From an uncultured Cetobacterium sp. (GTDB lineage Bacteria > Fusobacteriota > Fusobacteriia > Fusobacteriales > Fusobacteriaceae), in NCBI GenBank assembly GCA_900766645.1, contig CAAFWD010000041.1, forward strand, positions 1 to 14,319: 14,319 bases of DNA. Reading direction: 5' to 3'. Shown in pieces: positions 1 to 6,435 of the stretch; position 1 is the stretch's first letter, and every line of letters starts with the position of its first letter. Both the position numbers and the translations under genes were made by a program. The notes beneath the pieces were generated by a model, which did no database searches, had not been told where the DNA came from, and saw only the letters and a list, made by a program, of their open reading frames with translations.

Positions 1-2
1 GA

Positions 3-41
3 ATTGAAAAGATTAGAGAATTGATGAGAGAAGGAAAGTAA
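3..41 (+). CDS. 3' end of an unidentified upstream gene (partial)
   Basis: An open frame enters from the left edge and reads IEKIRELMREGK before a TAA stop at 39-41. The next gene's TTG start follows with no gap, and its ribosome binding site (GAGAGAAGGAAAG) lies inside these last codons, so the two genes are very likely co-transcribed and translationally coupled. Twelve residues are too few to name the protein. The charged helical tail would fit a small transcriptional regulator, and YczE-type membrane genes sometimes follow GntR-type regulators, but that is only a guess. Confidence 0.5.
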   Translation: MEKIRELMREGK

Positions 42-698
42 TTGAAAAAAGAGTTATTAAAGTATTTAAAGCTTTTAATTGGACTAGTAATTTGTGCTCT
101 AGGTATTGTAACTATATTAAATTCTAACTTAGGGTTATCTCCTTGGGACGTTTTAAATCAAGGATTAAATAAAAATTTAGGGATAACTTTAGGGGAAGCA
201 AATCTTTTGATTGGAATTTTTGTAGTGAGCTTTAGTTTAATTTTAAAGCAACCTATAGGTAGTGGAACAATATTAAATTTATTGTTAGTTGGGGTATTTA
301 TAGATACAGTTATGTATTTAGATTTTATTCCAAAAGGGACAAATATTGTTTCAAAGATTTTAATTTTAGCTGTGGGAATAGTTATATTTAGTTACGGTTG
401 TTATACTTATATATCAACAGGACTTGGATGTGGGCCAAGAGATGGATTGATGGTTATTTTAACTAAAAAAACAAAATATTCTTTATCGCAGATTAAAACT
501 ACAATAGAAATAGTAGCATTGTCTTTAGGATTTATGCTTGGAGGAACAGTAGGATTAGGAACGGTTGTATCGTCTTTATGTGTAGGACCGCTAATTCAAC
601 TATTTTTTAAACTAAATAATAGAGATATAAAAAGTTTAGAACACAGAAGTGTAATAAAAGAAATTGGATATGTAAAAGAGTATATAAAAAAAAGATGA
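42..698 (+). CDS. YczE/YitT-like integral membrane protein
   Basis: A 218-residue, very hydrophobic protein with about five or six membrane segments, resembling the YczE/YyaS family of unknown function. Family-type signatures are GLSPWDV at residues 31-37, PIGSGTILN near 71-79, GLGCGPRDG at 127-135 and GGTVGLGTV at 167-175. The first pair resembles the second pair (GLxxWD then PIGxGT; GLGCGPRDG then GGTVGLGT), so the protein looks like an internal duplication. The start is TTG at 42, placed right after the upstream stop and preceded by a purine-rich ribosome binding site. The last 25 residues are charged and probably cytoplasmic. The transported substrate, if any, is unknown. The family assignment is fairly sure; the function is not known. 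Confidence 0.8.
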   Translation: MKKELLKYLKLLIGLVICALGIVTILNSNLGLSPWDVLNQGLNKNLGITLGEANLLIGIFVVSFSLILKQPIGSGTILNLLLVGVFIDTVMYLDFIPKGTNIVSKILILAVGIVIFSYGCYTYISTGLGCGPRDGLMVILTKKTKYSLSQIKTTIEIVALSLGFMLGGTVGLGTVVSSLCVGPLIQLFFKLNNRDIKSLEHRSVIKEIGYVKEYIKKR

Positions 699-716
699 GT
701 GGATTAGTTCCACTCA
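696..716. terminator. Bidirectional terminator covering two convergent stop codons
   Basis: Eight base pairs form between TGAGTGGA (696-703) and TCCACTCA (709-716) with a 5-nt loop. A T-rich run (717-727) follows on the plus strand and an A-rich run (683-693) precedes it, giving U runs on both transcripts. The TGA stop of the yczE-like gene is the start of the left arm, and the TAA stop of the MATE gene (704-706) lies in the loop. Confidence 0.85.
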
Positions 717-2044
717 TTTTCTTTTTTTAAAAAGTTTTTCTTATATAGATAAAATAAAATAATTGCTTCTAAACTCCATTGTGCTGTTGTTATCCACCAA
801 AAATATGTAATTGGCATTTTTTTTAGGTAGATAAAATAATACATAAGAGGGACTCTAAGAGCCCAATTTGAAAAAAGTGAAGCTTTAAATGGAGTCTTGC
901 TATCGCCATTTCCTTTTAAAACCCCACCTAAGACCATAGATATGGCAGTAGGTATTTGTTGTATAGCTCCAATCATAAGGCATTTAGAACCAAGTTTTAT
1001 AACTTCAACTTCATCAGCTTTAATAAATAGACCAACTAGTTCCTTTGAAAAGAAAAGAAAAATAATTGCAGATATTCCCATGGTTGTACAAGCTAATAAA
1101 AGAGAATCCCATGCATATTCTTTGGCTTTTTTAAAATTCTTTTCTCCTTTACTGTGTCCAACTAGACTAGTAGCACAGATAGCAAATCCCCAACCAGGCA
1201 TAAAAGATATACTTTCTATAGTTACAACGATCTGATTAGCTGAAAAAGCTAAACTCCCTAATCTAATAACCATAAAAACACCTAGTAATCTAGCTATACT
1301 AAAGGCAGCTTCTTGCATAGCGGAAGGAACTGCTAAATTGGAAAGTAACTTTAGGTTAGGAAGTTTTATATTTTCCTTTAGAGATAGTTTAAATGGAAGA
1401 GTTTTAATTCTTTTTAAAAGCAATAGAAAACAAAAGATATTTCCTAAAGTAGTTGCAATAGCAGCTCCATTTATTCCAAGTTCAGGAAAACCGAACTTTC
1501 CAAATATTAATAGATAGTCTAATGATATATTAACAATATTTAAAACAAATGCCCCGTAAAGAGGAGATTTAGTATCCTTACATCCTCTGAAAATTCCATT
1601 AAGCAAGTTGGAAAACATGTTAAATAACATTCCTATAGAACATATTCTCATATAGGAAGCTCCAAGTGTTAGGACTTTATTTTCTGCCCCAGAAGCAGAA
1701 AGAATTTGTTTTGAAAATGTAAAGAATATTGAGGCTATTAAAATGGCTATTAAAACTCCAAGTCTTAAACTTTCACTGGCAAAAGCATGCGCCTCATTAT
1801 TTTTTTTAGCACCTAATAATTGAGCAACAATAGATGTAATTGCTATGGATAGGCCCATTGCTACAATTATATTAATAAAAGTATACATGATTTCAGAGCT
1901 AAGTCCTACAGCAGAAACTCCAAGCTGCCCTCCATATTTTCCAACCATTAGTGTGTCAGCTACCCAAATGAGCATATAAAGCATCATTTCCCCTACCGCT
2001 GGGATAGCTAAATTGATAATTTCTTTGATTCTTTTAAGCATCAT
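704..2044 (-). CDS. MATE-family multidrug/cation efflux transporter
   Basis: A 446-residue membrane protein with about twelve predicted segments in two homologous halves, the usual size for the MATE (NorM/DinF-like) family. These exporters expel organic cations and drugs in exchange for Na+ or H+. The N-terminal part has the family pattern AIPAVGEMML...WVADTLMVGKYG, followed by AAIATTLGN near residues 195-203. The second half begins near residue 235 with LAVPSAMQEAAF. Two adjacent ATG codons (2044 and 2041) are possible starts. The AAGGGGG ribosome binding site lies only about 2 nt from the first and about 5 nt from the second, so translation probably begins at 2041 (445 residues). The gene lies 25 nt downstream of the DUF3298 gene on the same strand and probably shares its transcript. 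Substrate is unknown. Confidence 0.92.
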   Translation of the reverse strand: MMLKRIKEIINLAIPAVGEMMLYMLIWVADTLMVGKYGGQLGVSAVGLSSEIMYTFINIIVAMGLSIAITSIVAQLLGAKKNNEAHAFASESLRLGVLIAILIASIFFTFSKQILSASGAENKVLTLGASYMRICSIGMLFNMFSNLLNGIFRGCKDTKSPLYGAFVLNIVNISLDYLLIFGKFGFPELGINGAAIATTLGNIFCFLLLLKRIKTLPFKLSLKENIKLPNLKLLSNLAVPSAMQEAAFSIARLLGVFMVIRLGSLAFSANQIVVTIESISFMPGWGFAICATSLVGHSKGEKNFKKAKEYAWDSLLLACTTMGISAIIFLFFSKELVGLFIKADEVEVIKLGSKCLMIGAIQQIPTAISMVLGGVLKGNGDSKTPFKASLFSNWALRVPLMYYFIYLKKMPITYFWWITTAQWSLEAIILFYLYKKNFLKKENEWN

Positions 2045-2069
2045 TCCCCCTTAGTAATAATATATGTAA

Positions 2070-2717
2070 TTAATTTATTAATAGAAATTTTTTTAAATCT
2101 TTAAGATTAAAAGTGAACTTAGGCATTCCAGATGAGTATGGAGCGATAGAGTATTGTGGGAAAATAACTTCTAACATATCTTTATCGAAATATATATAAG
2201 AATCATCTAAAATAACTGTAGCATTATTAAAATACTTTTCATTTAGGTTCATATTAATTTCTTCTTGTATTGTTTTTGTAATATATTCAATTCCTTCTGG
2301 AGAGATAATTTTATTTAAAGGAATAGACTCTCCTGTTTTACTATCAAGATTAAAAACAGATAAGAATGTGCTTCCATGAGCGCCACCTGAATAAATATAA
2401 TTTGTAACTAAAATGCTATCAATTCCGATTTCACTTTGGAATAATTCGTATGTAACCTGTGTTTCTAAAGCGAAAGTTAAATCGTTTAATTCTTTAAGCT
2501 CTTCTAAAATACTGTGTATTCTTTTTTCTTTCATAGCTAGCATACTACTATTAAAATCTTTTTGATAATCATTTGTAGGAATATCTATTAAAGGTAATTT
2601 TATATTGTAAGAATAATTTTTTTCAGATTTTGATTCTGAAATTTCTTTAAAGCTTAGAGAAAAAGATAAAGATGTAACAATGAAAAAAACAAATAAAAAA
2701 ACTTTTTTTAGTTTCAT
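2070..2717 (-). CDS. Secreted DUF4163/DUF3298 (RsiV-like) protein
   Basis: A 215-residue protein beginning with a basic, hydrophobic export signal (about residues 1-22). The mature part matches the DUF4163 plus DUF3298 layout seen in RsiV-type and PdaC-type extracytoplasmic domains: YIYSGGAHGS at 108-116, a stretch on a 'gesipL' turn near 130, an amphipathic helix around 143-165, and the DUF3298 signature FPQYSIAPYSSG at 186-197. In RsiV this domain binds lysozyme outside the cell. Here there is no cytoplasmic anti-sigma part or membrane anchor beyond the signal, so it is not a complete RsiV. It is probably periplasmic or cell-surface. AAGGAGG sits 8 nt before the ATG. It is the first gene of a likely two-gene unit with the MATE pump. 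Function is unknown. Confidence 0.8.
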   Translation of the reverse strand: MKLKKVFLFVFFIVTSLSFSLSFKEISESKSEKNYSYNIKLPLIDIPTNDYQKDFNSSMLAMKEKRIHSILEELKELNDLTFALETQVTYELFQSEIGIDSILVTNYIYSGGAHGSTFLSVFNLDSKTGESIPLNKIISPEGIEYITKTIQEEINMNLNEKYFNNATVILDDSYIYFDKDMLEVIFPQYSIAPYSSGMPKFTFNLKDLKKFLLIN

Positions 2718-2887
2718 AAAAAGGCCTCCTTAAATAAAATTCTATAATAATTATTTTACATTATGAAATGGAAAAAACCTATAAAAAATAATAAAAAAGA
2801 AGATAATGATAAAAAAATTTAAAAGAAAAAATAAAGAAAAGGTGTACTAATAAAATATGTAAATAGTTTTACTAAAAGACGTTGCAT

Positions 2888-2903
2888 CTAAATTTAAATT
2901 TAG
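2888..2903. promoter_or_regulatory. Perfect 16-bp AT palindrome next to the metP ribosome binding site
   Basis: CTAAATTTAAATTTAG is its own reverse complement, and its last base touches the GAGGAGG ribosome binding site of the NSS transporter gene. It could be an operator or a weak mRNA hairpin. Because the surrounding DNA is extremely AT-rich, chance is a real alternative. I found no convincing -10/-35 pair in the 196-nt divergent gap 2718-2913. Confidence 0.3.
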
Positions 2904-2913
2904 AGGAGGGAAT

Positions 2914-4473
2914 ATGTCTGAGCAAAGAGAAGTATGGAAAAGTAGAAAGGGATTTATTTTTGCAGCAGTTGGAGCAGCAATAGGTCTTGGAAATTTGTGG
3001 AGATTTCCGTTTCAAGCTTATAAAAATGGAGGGGGAGCATTTTTTTTACCATATATAGTAGCTCTTTTTACATGTGCAGTACCATTAATGATTTTAGAAT
3101 ATGCTTACGGAAGAAAAATTAAAGGGGGATCTACAAAAGCTTTTAAAGAACTCGGAAAAAGATATGAGTGGATAGGGTGGATGCAAGTGATGGTTCCTTT
3201 AGTAGTAATGATGTTCTATAGTACGATAATCTCAGTATCTGTTATATTTATGTTTTGGTCTTTAGGTCACGCATTTGGGGTTGTAAATTGGATGAGTACT
3301 CCTGGAAATGTTATGGGAATGATTGCAGGAGGAGGAAAACATCCTTTTGATTTTGCAGCTGGAATAAGCAAATATCTTTTGAGTTTTGTTATAATTGTGT
3401 GGGCTGGAAACTGGATTATTGTAAAAAAAGGAATTTCTAAGGGGATTGAAAAAGTTTCAAATATTTTTACACCCCTTTTGATGGTTATGATGGTAGCTTT
3501 TATGATAAATTCTTTAACTTTAGATGGAGCAATATTAGGACTTAATGAGTTATTTACTCCTGATTTTTCTAAAATATTAAATCCAAGTATTTGGGTAGCG
3601 GCATATGCACAAGTGTTTTTTTCTACAACATTAGCAGTGGGAGTTATGATAGCTTATGGATCGTATTTAGATGATAAAACAGATATTGTTAATAATTCTT
3701 TCATAACGGTTCTTTCTAATGCTTCTTTTGACATTATAGCTGGAATAACTGTATTTTCAACTTTGGGGTATTTAGTTAAAATGAATGGTGTGGCATTTAA
3801 TTCTTTTGGAGAAGGAGCAGGAATAGCTTTTATAGCTTTTCCTATAGCTATTTCAACAGTTACAACAAGCATATTTTGGCAAGGAATTATAGGATTTTTA
3901 TTTTTCTTTTGCTTATTTATAGCAGGATTATCTTCGAGTATATCAATGTTGGAATCTTTTACAACGTCAGCTTTAGATAAGTTTAATATATCGAGAGAAA
4001 AATTAGTTGGAGTTATATCAATAGTAGGATTTATTGGGAGTGGATGTTTTGCTACATATGTAGGATTTAATTTTATTTTGGACATAGTAGATTATCATGT
4101 ATCTAGTTATATAATAGCAACTTCAGGATTATTAGAAGTTATTTTAATTGGAAATATTTATGGATTTGAAAAATTACGAGAAGAGGCTAATGAATATTCA
4201 GACTTTAAAATTGGAAAAATATTTAATTTTCTTTTAAAATATTTAACTCCACTTCTTTTAGGAGTTACAGTGATAAGTAATTTGGTTAAAGGAATAGTTG
4301 ATTTAATAGATGGAGAACCAGAAAAGGTATCTGCAAATTTAGTTTTTGGATGGGGAACAGTATTTTTGATGTGTCTTGCAGCTACTATTTTTTATAGAAA
4401 GAGGTGGCAAAAAAATGAAATTTTGGAAAATAATAATACTCTTTTGCAAAAGGAGGTTGGAAAGGTTAGATGA
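2914..4473 (+). CDS. metP: NSS-family Na+-dependent amino-acid (methionine/alanine-type) symporter
   Basis: A 519-residue carrier of the neurotransmitter:sodium symporter family, with about twelve membrane segments. The unwound first segment carries GLGNLWRFP at residues 24-32, which in LeuT relatives supplies backbone and side-chain ligands for Na+ and substrate. NGGGAFFLPY (38-47) and the conserved GRKIKGGST loop (66-74) follow. The partner gene starting at its stop codon is a MetS-type small subunit, which in Corynebacterium works with MetP in methionine and alanine uptake; this is why a MetP role is proposed rather than a tyrosine or tryptophan carrier. GAGGAGG lies 4 nt before the ATG. 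The C-terminus is a short charged cytoplasmic tail. Family is certain; substrate is inferred from context. Confidence 0.9.
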   Translation: MSEQREVWKSRKGFIFAAVGAAIGLGNLWRFPFQAYKNGGGAFFLPYIVALFTCAVPLMILEYAYGRKIKGGSTKAFKELGKRYEWIGWMQVMVPLVVMMFYSTIISVSVIFMFWSLGHAFGVVNWMSTPGNVMGMIAGGGKHPFDFAAGISKYLLSFVIIVWAGNWIIVKKGISKGIEKVSNIFTPLLMVMMVAFMINSLTLDGAILGLNELFTPDFSKILNPSIWVAAYAQVFFSTTLAVGVMIAYGSYLDDKTDIVNNSFITVLSNASFDIIAGITVFSTLGYLVKMNGVAFNSFGEGAGIAFIAFPIAISTVTTSIFWQGIIGFLFFFCLFIAGLSSSISMLESFTTSALDKFNISREKLVGVISIVGFIGSGCFATYVGFNFILDIVDYHVSSYIIATSGLLEVILIGNIYGFEKLREEANEYSDFKIGKIFNFLLKYLTPLLLGVTVISNLVKGIVDLIDGEPEKVSANLVFGWGTVFLMCLAATIFYRKRWQKNEILENNNTLLQKEVGKVR

Positions 4474-4571
4474 ATACAGGTGCTTTGATAATGATGTTAA
4501 TAGGATGTATAGCAGTATGGGGAGGTCTTTTTATCACCTTAGGAATAGCTTTGAAACAGGACAAAAAATAA
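4470..4571 (+). CDS. metS: MetS-type small subunit of NSS transporter (33 aa)
   Basis: A 33-residue peptide: MNTGALIMMLIGCIAVWGG, then LFITLGIALKQDKK. It is a single membrane segment with a short polar N-terminus and a basic tail, closely resembling the methionine/alanine-import small subunit family (G-A-x-x-M-M near the N-terminus and VWGG in the middle of the helix). The ATG overlaps the transporter stop as ATGA (4470-4473). An in-frame TAG immediately upstream (4467-4469) fixes the start. AAGGAGG lies 14 nt upstream and GGAAAGG about 4 nt upstream, either of which may load ribosomes along with translational coupling. In known MetPS systems the small subunit is needed for transport. The hairpin right after it ends the operon. 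Confidence 0.85.
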   Translation: MNTGALIMMLIGCIAVWGGLFITLGIALKQDKK

Positions 4572-4577
4572 AAAAAT

Positions 4578-4604
4578 AAGGATGGAAAAATCCATCCTTT
4601 TTTT
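4578..4604. terminator. Bidirectional terminator between metPS and abgT
   Basis: A 9-bp stem, AAGGATGGA (4578-4586) with TCCATCCTT (4591-4599), has an AAAA loop and a run of seven T ending at 4604. On the minus strand the A-rich bases 4566-4576 give the U run. It therefore serves both metPS and the convergent AbgT gene, whose stop codon is at 4606-4608. Confidence 0.9.
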
Positions 4605-4605
4605 A

Positions 4606-6213
4606 TTAAATAAACATTTTAACTCCTGGTCCAATTGGTAATCCAAGGTATGTCCAAGCAACGAACATAATAGTCCAGCTGATTAAGAATGCTATTGAGT
4701 ATGGAAGCATCATTGCAATAATAGTTCCAATTCCCATAGAACCTTCCTTCTCTTCATATTTAGATGCAAATCCAACGATGATAGGGAAGTAAGACATTAG
4801 AGGAGAAATGATATTTGTAGTAGAATCTCCAATTCTGTATGCTAATTGAGTATATTCAGGAGTTAATCCTAATTCAACGAACATTGGAATGAATACAGGA
4901 GATAACATTAACCATTTAGATGATGCTCCACCAATGAATAAGTTAACGAAAGCTGTTAAGAATATTAATCCTACAGCAGCCCAGATTCCAGAGATTCCTA
5001 AATCTTTAAGAACACCTGCAAGTTTAACAGCGATAACAATACCGATATTAGACTTAGTAAATACATATACGAACTGTGCAGATACAAATATTATTACTAG
5101 TACTTGTCCACATGAAGACATAGCTTTAGTCATTGCTTTAATAACATCTTTATGAGTTCTTACAGTCTTAGCAACTACTCCGTAAGCAAGTCCAGGAATA
5201 AAGAATGCAAGCATTAGAATGTAAACTATAGAATCACCAAAGAAAGGTTTTAAAACTTCCATAGTTCCAGGAACTCTGTTATTTTTAGCTGTAAATGCAG
5301 CAATTTCATCAGGAGTTAATCTTAAAATAGCGTTTTCAGGTAATACCATTAGTAAGATGATAGCTATGAATCCAATTGTAGCAATTCCAGCAGCTTTTAA
5401 TCCTTTCTTCTCTTCTTCTGACATTTGAGAACTTAAATCGATTTCGATTTTAGGTCCTTTATAGTCTCCAAGTCTAGGTTCAACAATTTTATCAGTAATC
5501 CAAGAACCGATAAAAGTTATTAAGAATGTAGAAGCAAACATGAAGAAGAAGTTAGCCGTAGGTGTTACAGAATATCCAGGTAAAACTATCTGTGCAGCAG
5601 TAGTTGAGATTCCTCCAAGTAAAGGATCTGTAGTACCGATTAGTAGGTTAGCAGAGAATCCTCCAGAAACTCCAGCAAATGCAGCAGCAATACCAGCAAG
5701 TGGATGTCTTCCAAATGATAGGAATATTACAGCTCCAAGAGGGATAAGAACAACATAACCAGCATCAGATGCGATGTTAGACATAACTCCAGCAAAAACA
5801 ACAATAGCAGAAACTAGTTGTTTAGGAGTAGATAAAACGATCTTTTTGATAATTGTATTTAAAAGACCAGTACCTTCTGCAAGTCCAACTCCAAGCATAG
5901 CTACAACAATTGATCCAAGTGCAGCGTGTCCAGTAAAGTTTTTAACAGTTGTAGAGAAGATACCTCTTATACCACTTCTAGTTAAAAGATTTTGAACGAA
6001 AGTTGTTTTTTCGATAACCTCCCCAGTTGCTCTAGAAATTTCTTTATAAGTAACAGAAACTCCTACTTGAGAAAGGATTGCCGAAAGGATAATAGTTATA
6101 ACGAAAAATCCGAAGAACATTGCCACAGGGTGTGGTAATTTGTTTCCAGTAACTTCAACGAAGTTTAAGAATCTTTCGAAAAACGACATTTTCTTTGTAG
6201 AATTTGTAGACAT
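4606..6213 (-). CDS. AbgT-family transporter
   Basis: An integral membrane protein of the AbgT family. E. coli AbgT imports p-aminobenzoyl-glutamate, while MtrF and YdaH relatives export antimetabolites such as sulfonamides. Family-like stretches include the N-terminal 'ERFLNFVEVTGNKLPHP' motif, SDAGYVVLIPLGA, GGFSANLLIGTTDPLLGG, GGASSKWLMLSPVF and RIGDSTTNIISPLMSYFP; the paired GTTDP and GDSTTN hairpin regions are typical. I place the start at 6213 (535 residues): ACAGGAGG is 5 nt upstream of this ATG. An in-frame ATG at 6249 would add 12 residues but lies inside the -10 promoter box and has no ribosome binding site. No abg hydrolase gene is adjacent, so direction and substrate remain open. 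Confidence 0.93.
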   Translation of the reverse strand: MSTNSTKKMSFFERFLNFVEVTGNKLPHPVAMFFGFFVITIILSAILSQVGVSVTYKEISRATGEVIEKTTFVQNLLTRSGIRGIFSTTVKNFTGHAALGSIVVAMLGVGLAEGTGLLNTIIKKIVLSTPKQLVSAIVVFAGVMSNIASDAGYVVLIPLGAVIFLSFGRHPLAGIAAAFAGVSGGFSANLLIGTTDPLLGGISTTAAQIVLPGYSVTPTANFFFMFASTFLITFIGSWITDKIVEPRLGDYKGPKIEIDLSSQMSEEEKKGLKAAGIATIGFIAIILLMVLPENAILRLTPDEIAAFTAKNNRVPGTMEVLKPFFGDSIVYILMLAFFIPGLAYGVVAKTVRTHKDVIKAMTKAMSSCGQVLVIIFVSAQFVYVFTKSNIGIVIAVKLAGVLKDLGISGIWAAVGLIFLTAFVNLFIGGASSKWLMLSPVFIPMFVELGLTPEYTQLAYRIGDSTTNIISPLMSYFPIIVGFASKYEEKEGSMGIGTIIAMMLPYSIAFLISWTIMFVAWTYLGLPIGPGVKMFI

Positions 6214-6244
6214 GATTCCTCCTGTAATATAAGTGTAGTTTAGA

Positions 6245-6273
6245 ATCATAAAAATAAAAAAAGATTTTCACAA
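6245..6273 (-). promoter_or_regulatory. Promoter of the AbgT-family gene
   Basis: On the minus strand TTGTGA (6273-6268) and TATGAT (6250-6245) are separated by exactly 17 nt, which fits a housekeeping sigma promoter (4/6 and 5/6 consensus matches). Transcription would begin near 6238, leaving a leader of about 25 nt before the ATG at 6213. Confidence 0.6.
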
Positions 6274-6294
6274 TTCTAATTTATGAAATATATG

Positions 6295-6319
6295 TTACCT
6301 ATTTATCTGATATAGGCAA
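6295..6319. promoter_or_regulatory. Candidate operator upstream of the AbgT-family promoter
   Basis: TTACCTAT (6295-6302) and ATAGGCAA (6312-6319) form an inverted repeat matching at 7 of 8 positions around a 9-nt spacer. It lies about 22 bp upstream of the -35 box, a position suited to an activator or upstream repressor. No regulator can be assigned. Confidence 0.35.
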
Positions 6320-6378
6320 AGCAATTCTATCATATATTTTCTTTTAAATCAACATAAAAAATAAAAAAATAATAAAAA

Positions 6379-6410
6379 AAAACACACTTAACGAACGTTA
6401 AATGTGTTTT
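6379..6410 (-). terminator. Terminator of the flavoprotein gene
   Basis: AAAACACA-C-TTAAC (6379-6392) pairs with GTTAA-A-TGTGTTTT (6397-6410) around a GAAC loop with one mismatch. Read on the minus strand it is followed by a T-rich run (6378 down to 6361). It lies 25 nt beyond the stop codon of the flavoprotein gene. The plus-strand side also ends in TTTT. Confidence 0.75.
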
Positions 6411-6435
6411 ATATACACTTTAGATTAAAAAAGCA

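Noticed and set aside
2718..2913. Riboswitch or T-box leader upstream of metP
   Set aside because: The gap is a homopolymer-rich AT stretch without the stacked helices or conserved core of SAM riboswitches or T-boxes.
3654..4085. 143-codon minus-strand frame inside metP
   Set aside because: Antisense to a well-recognised transporter gene, with proline- and lysine-rich composition typical of a shadow frame.
4376..4579. 67-codon plus-strand frame covering the end of metP and the metS region
   Set aside because: It runs mostly inside metP in another frame and has basic, low-complexity composition. The metS frame over the same bases gives a recognisable membrane subunit with coupled start.
6271..6329. 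Repeated CAATTCTA (6271-6278 and 6322-6329) near the AbgT promoter
   Set aside because: Eight AT-rich bases repeated once in this composition is readily explained by chance.
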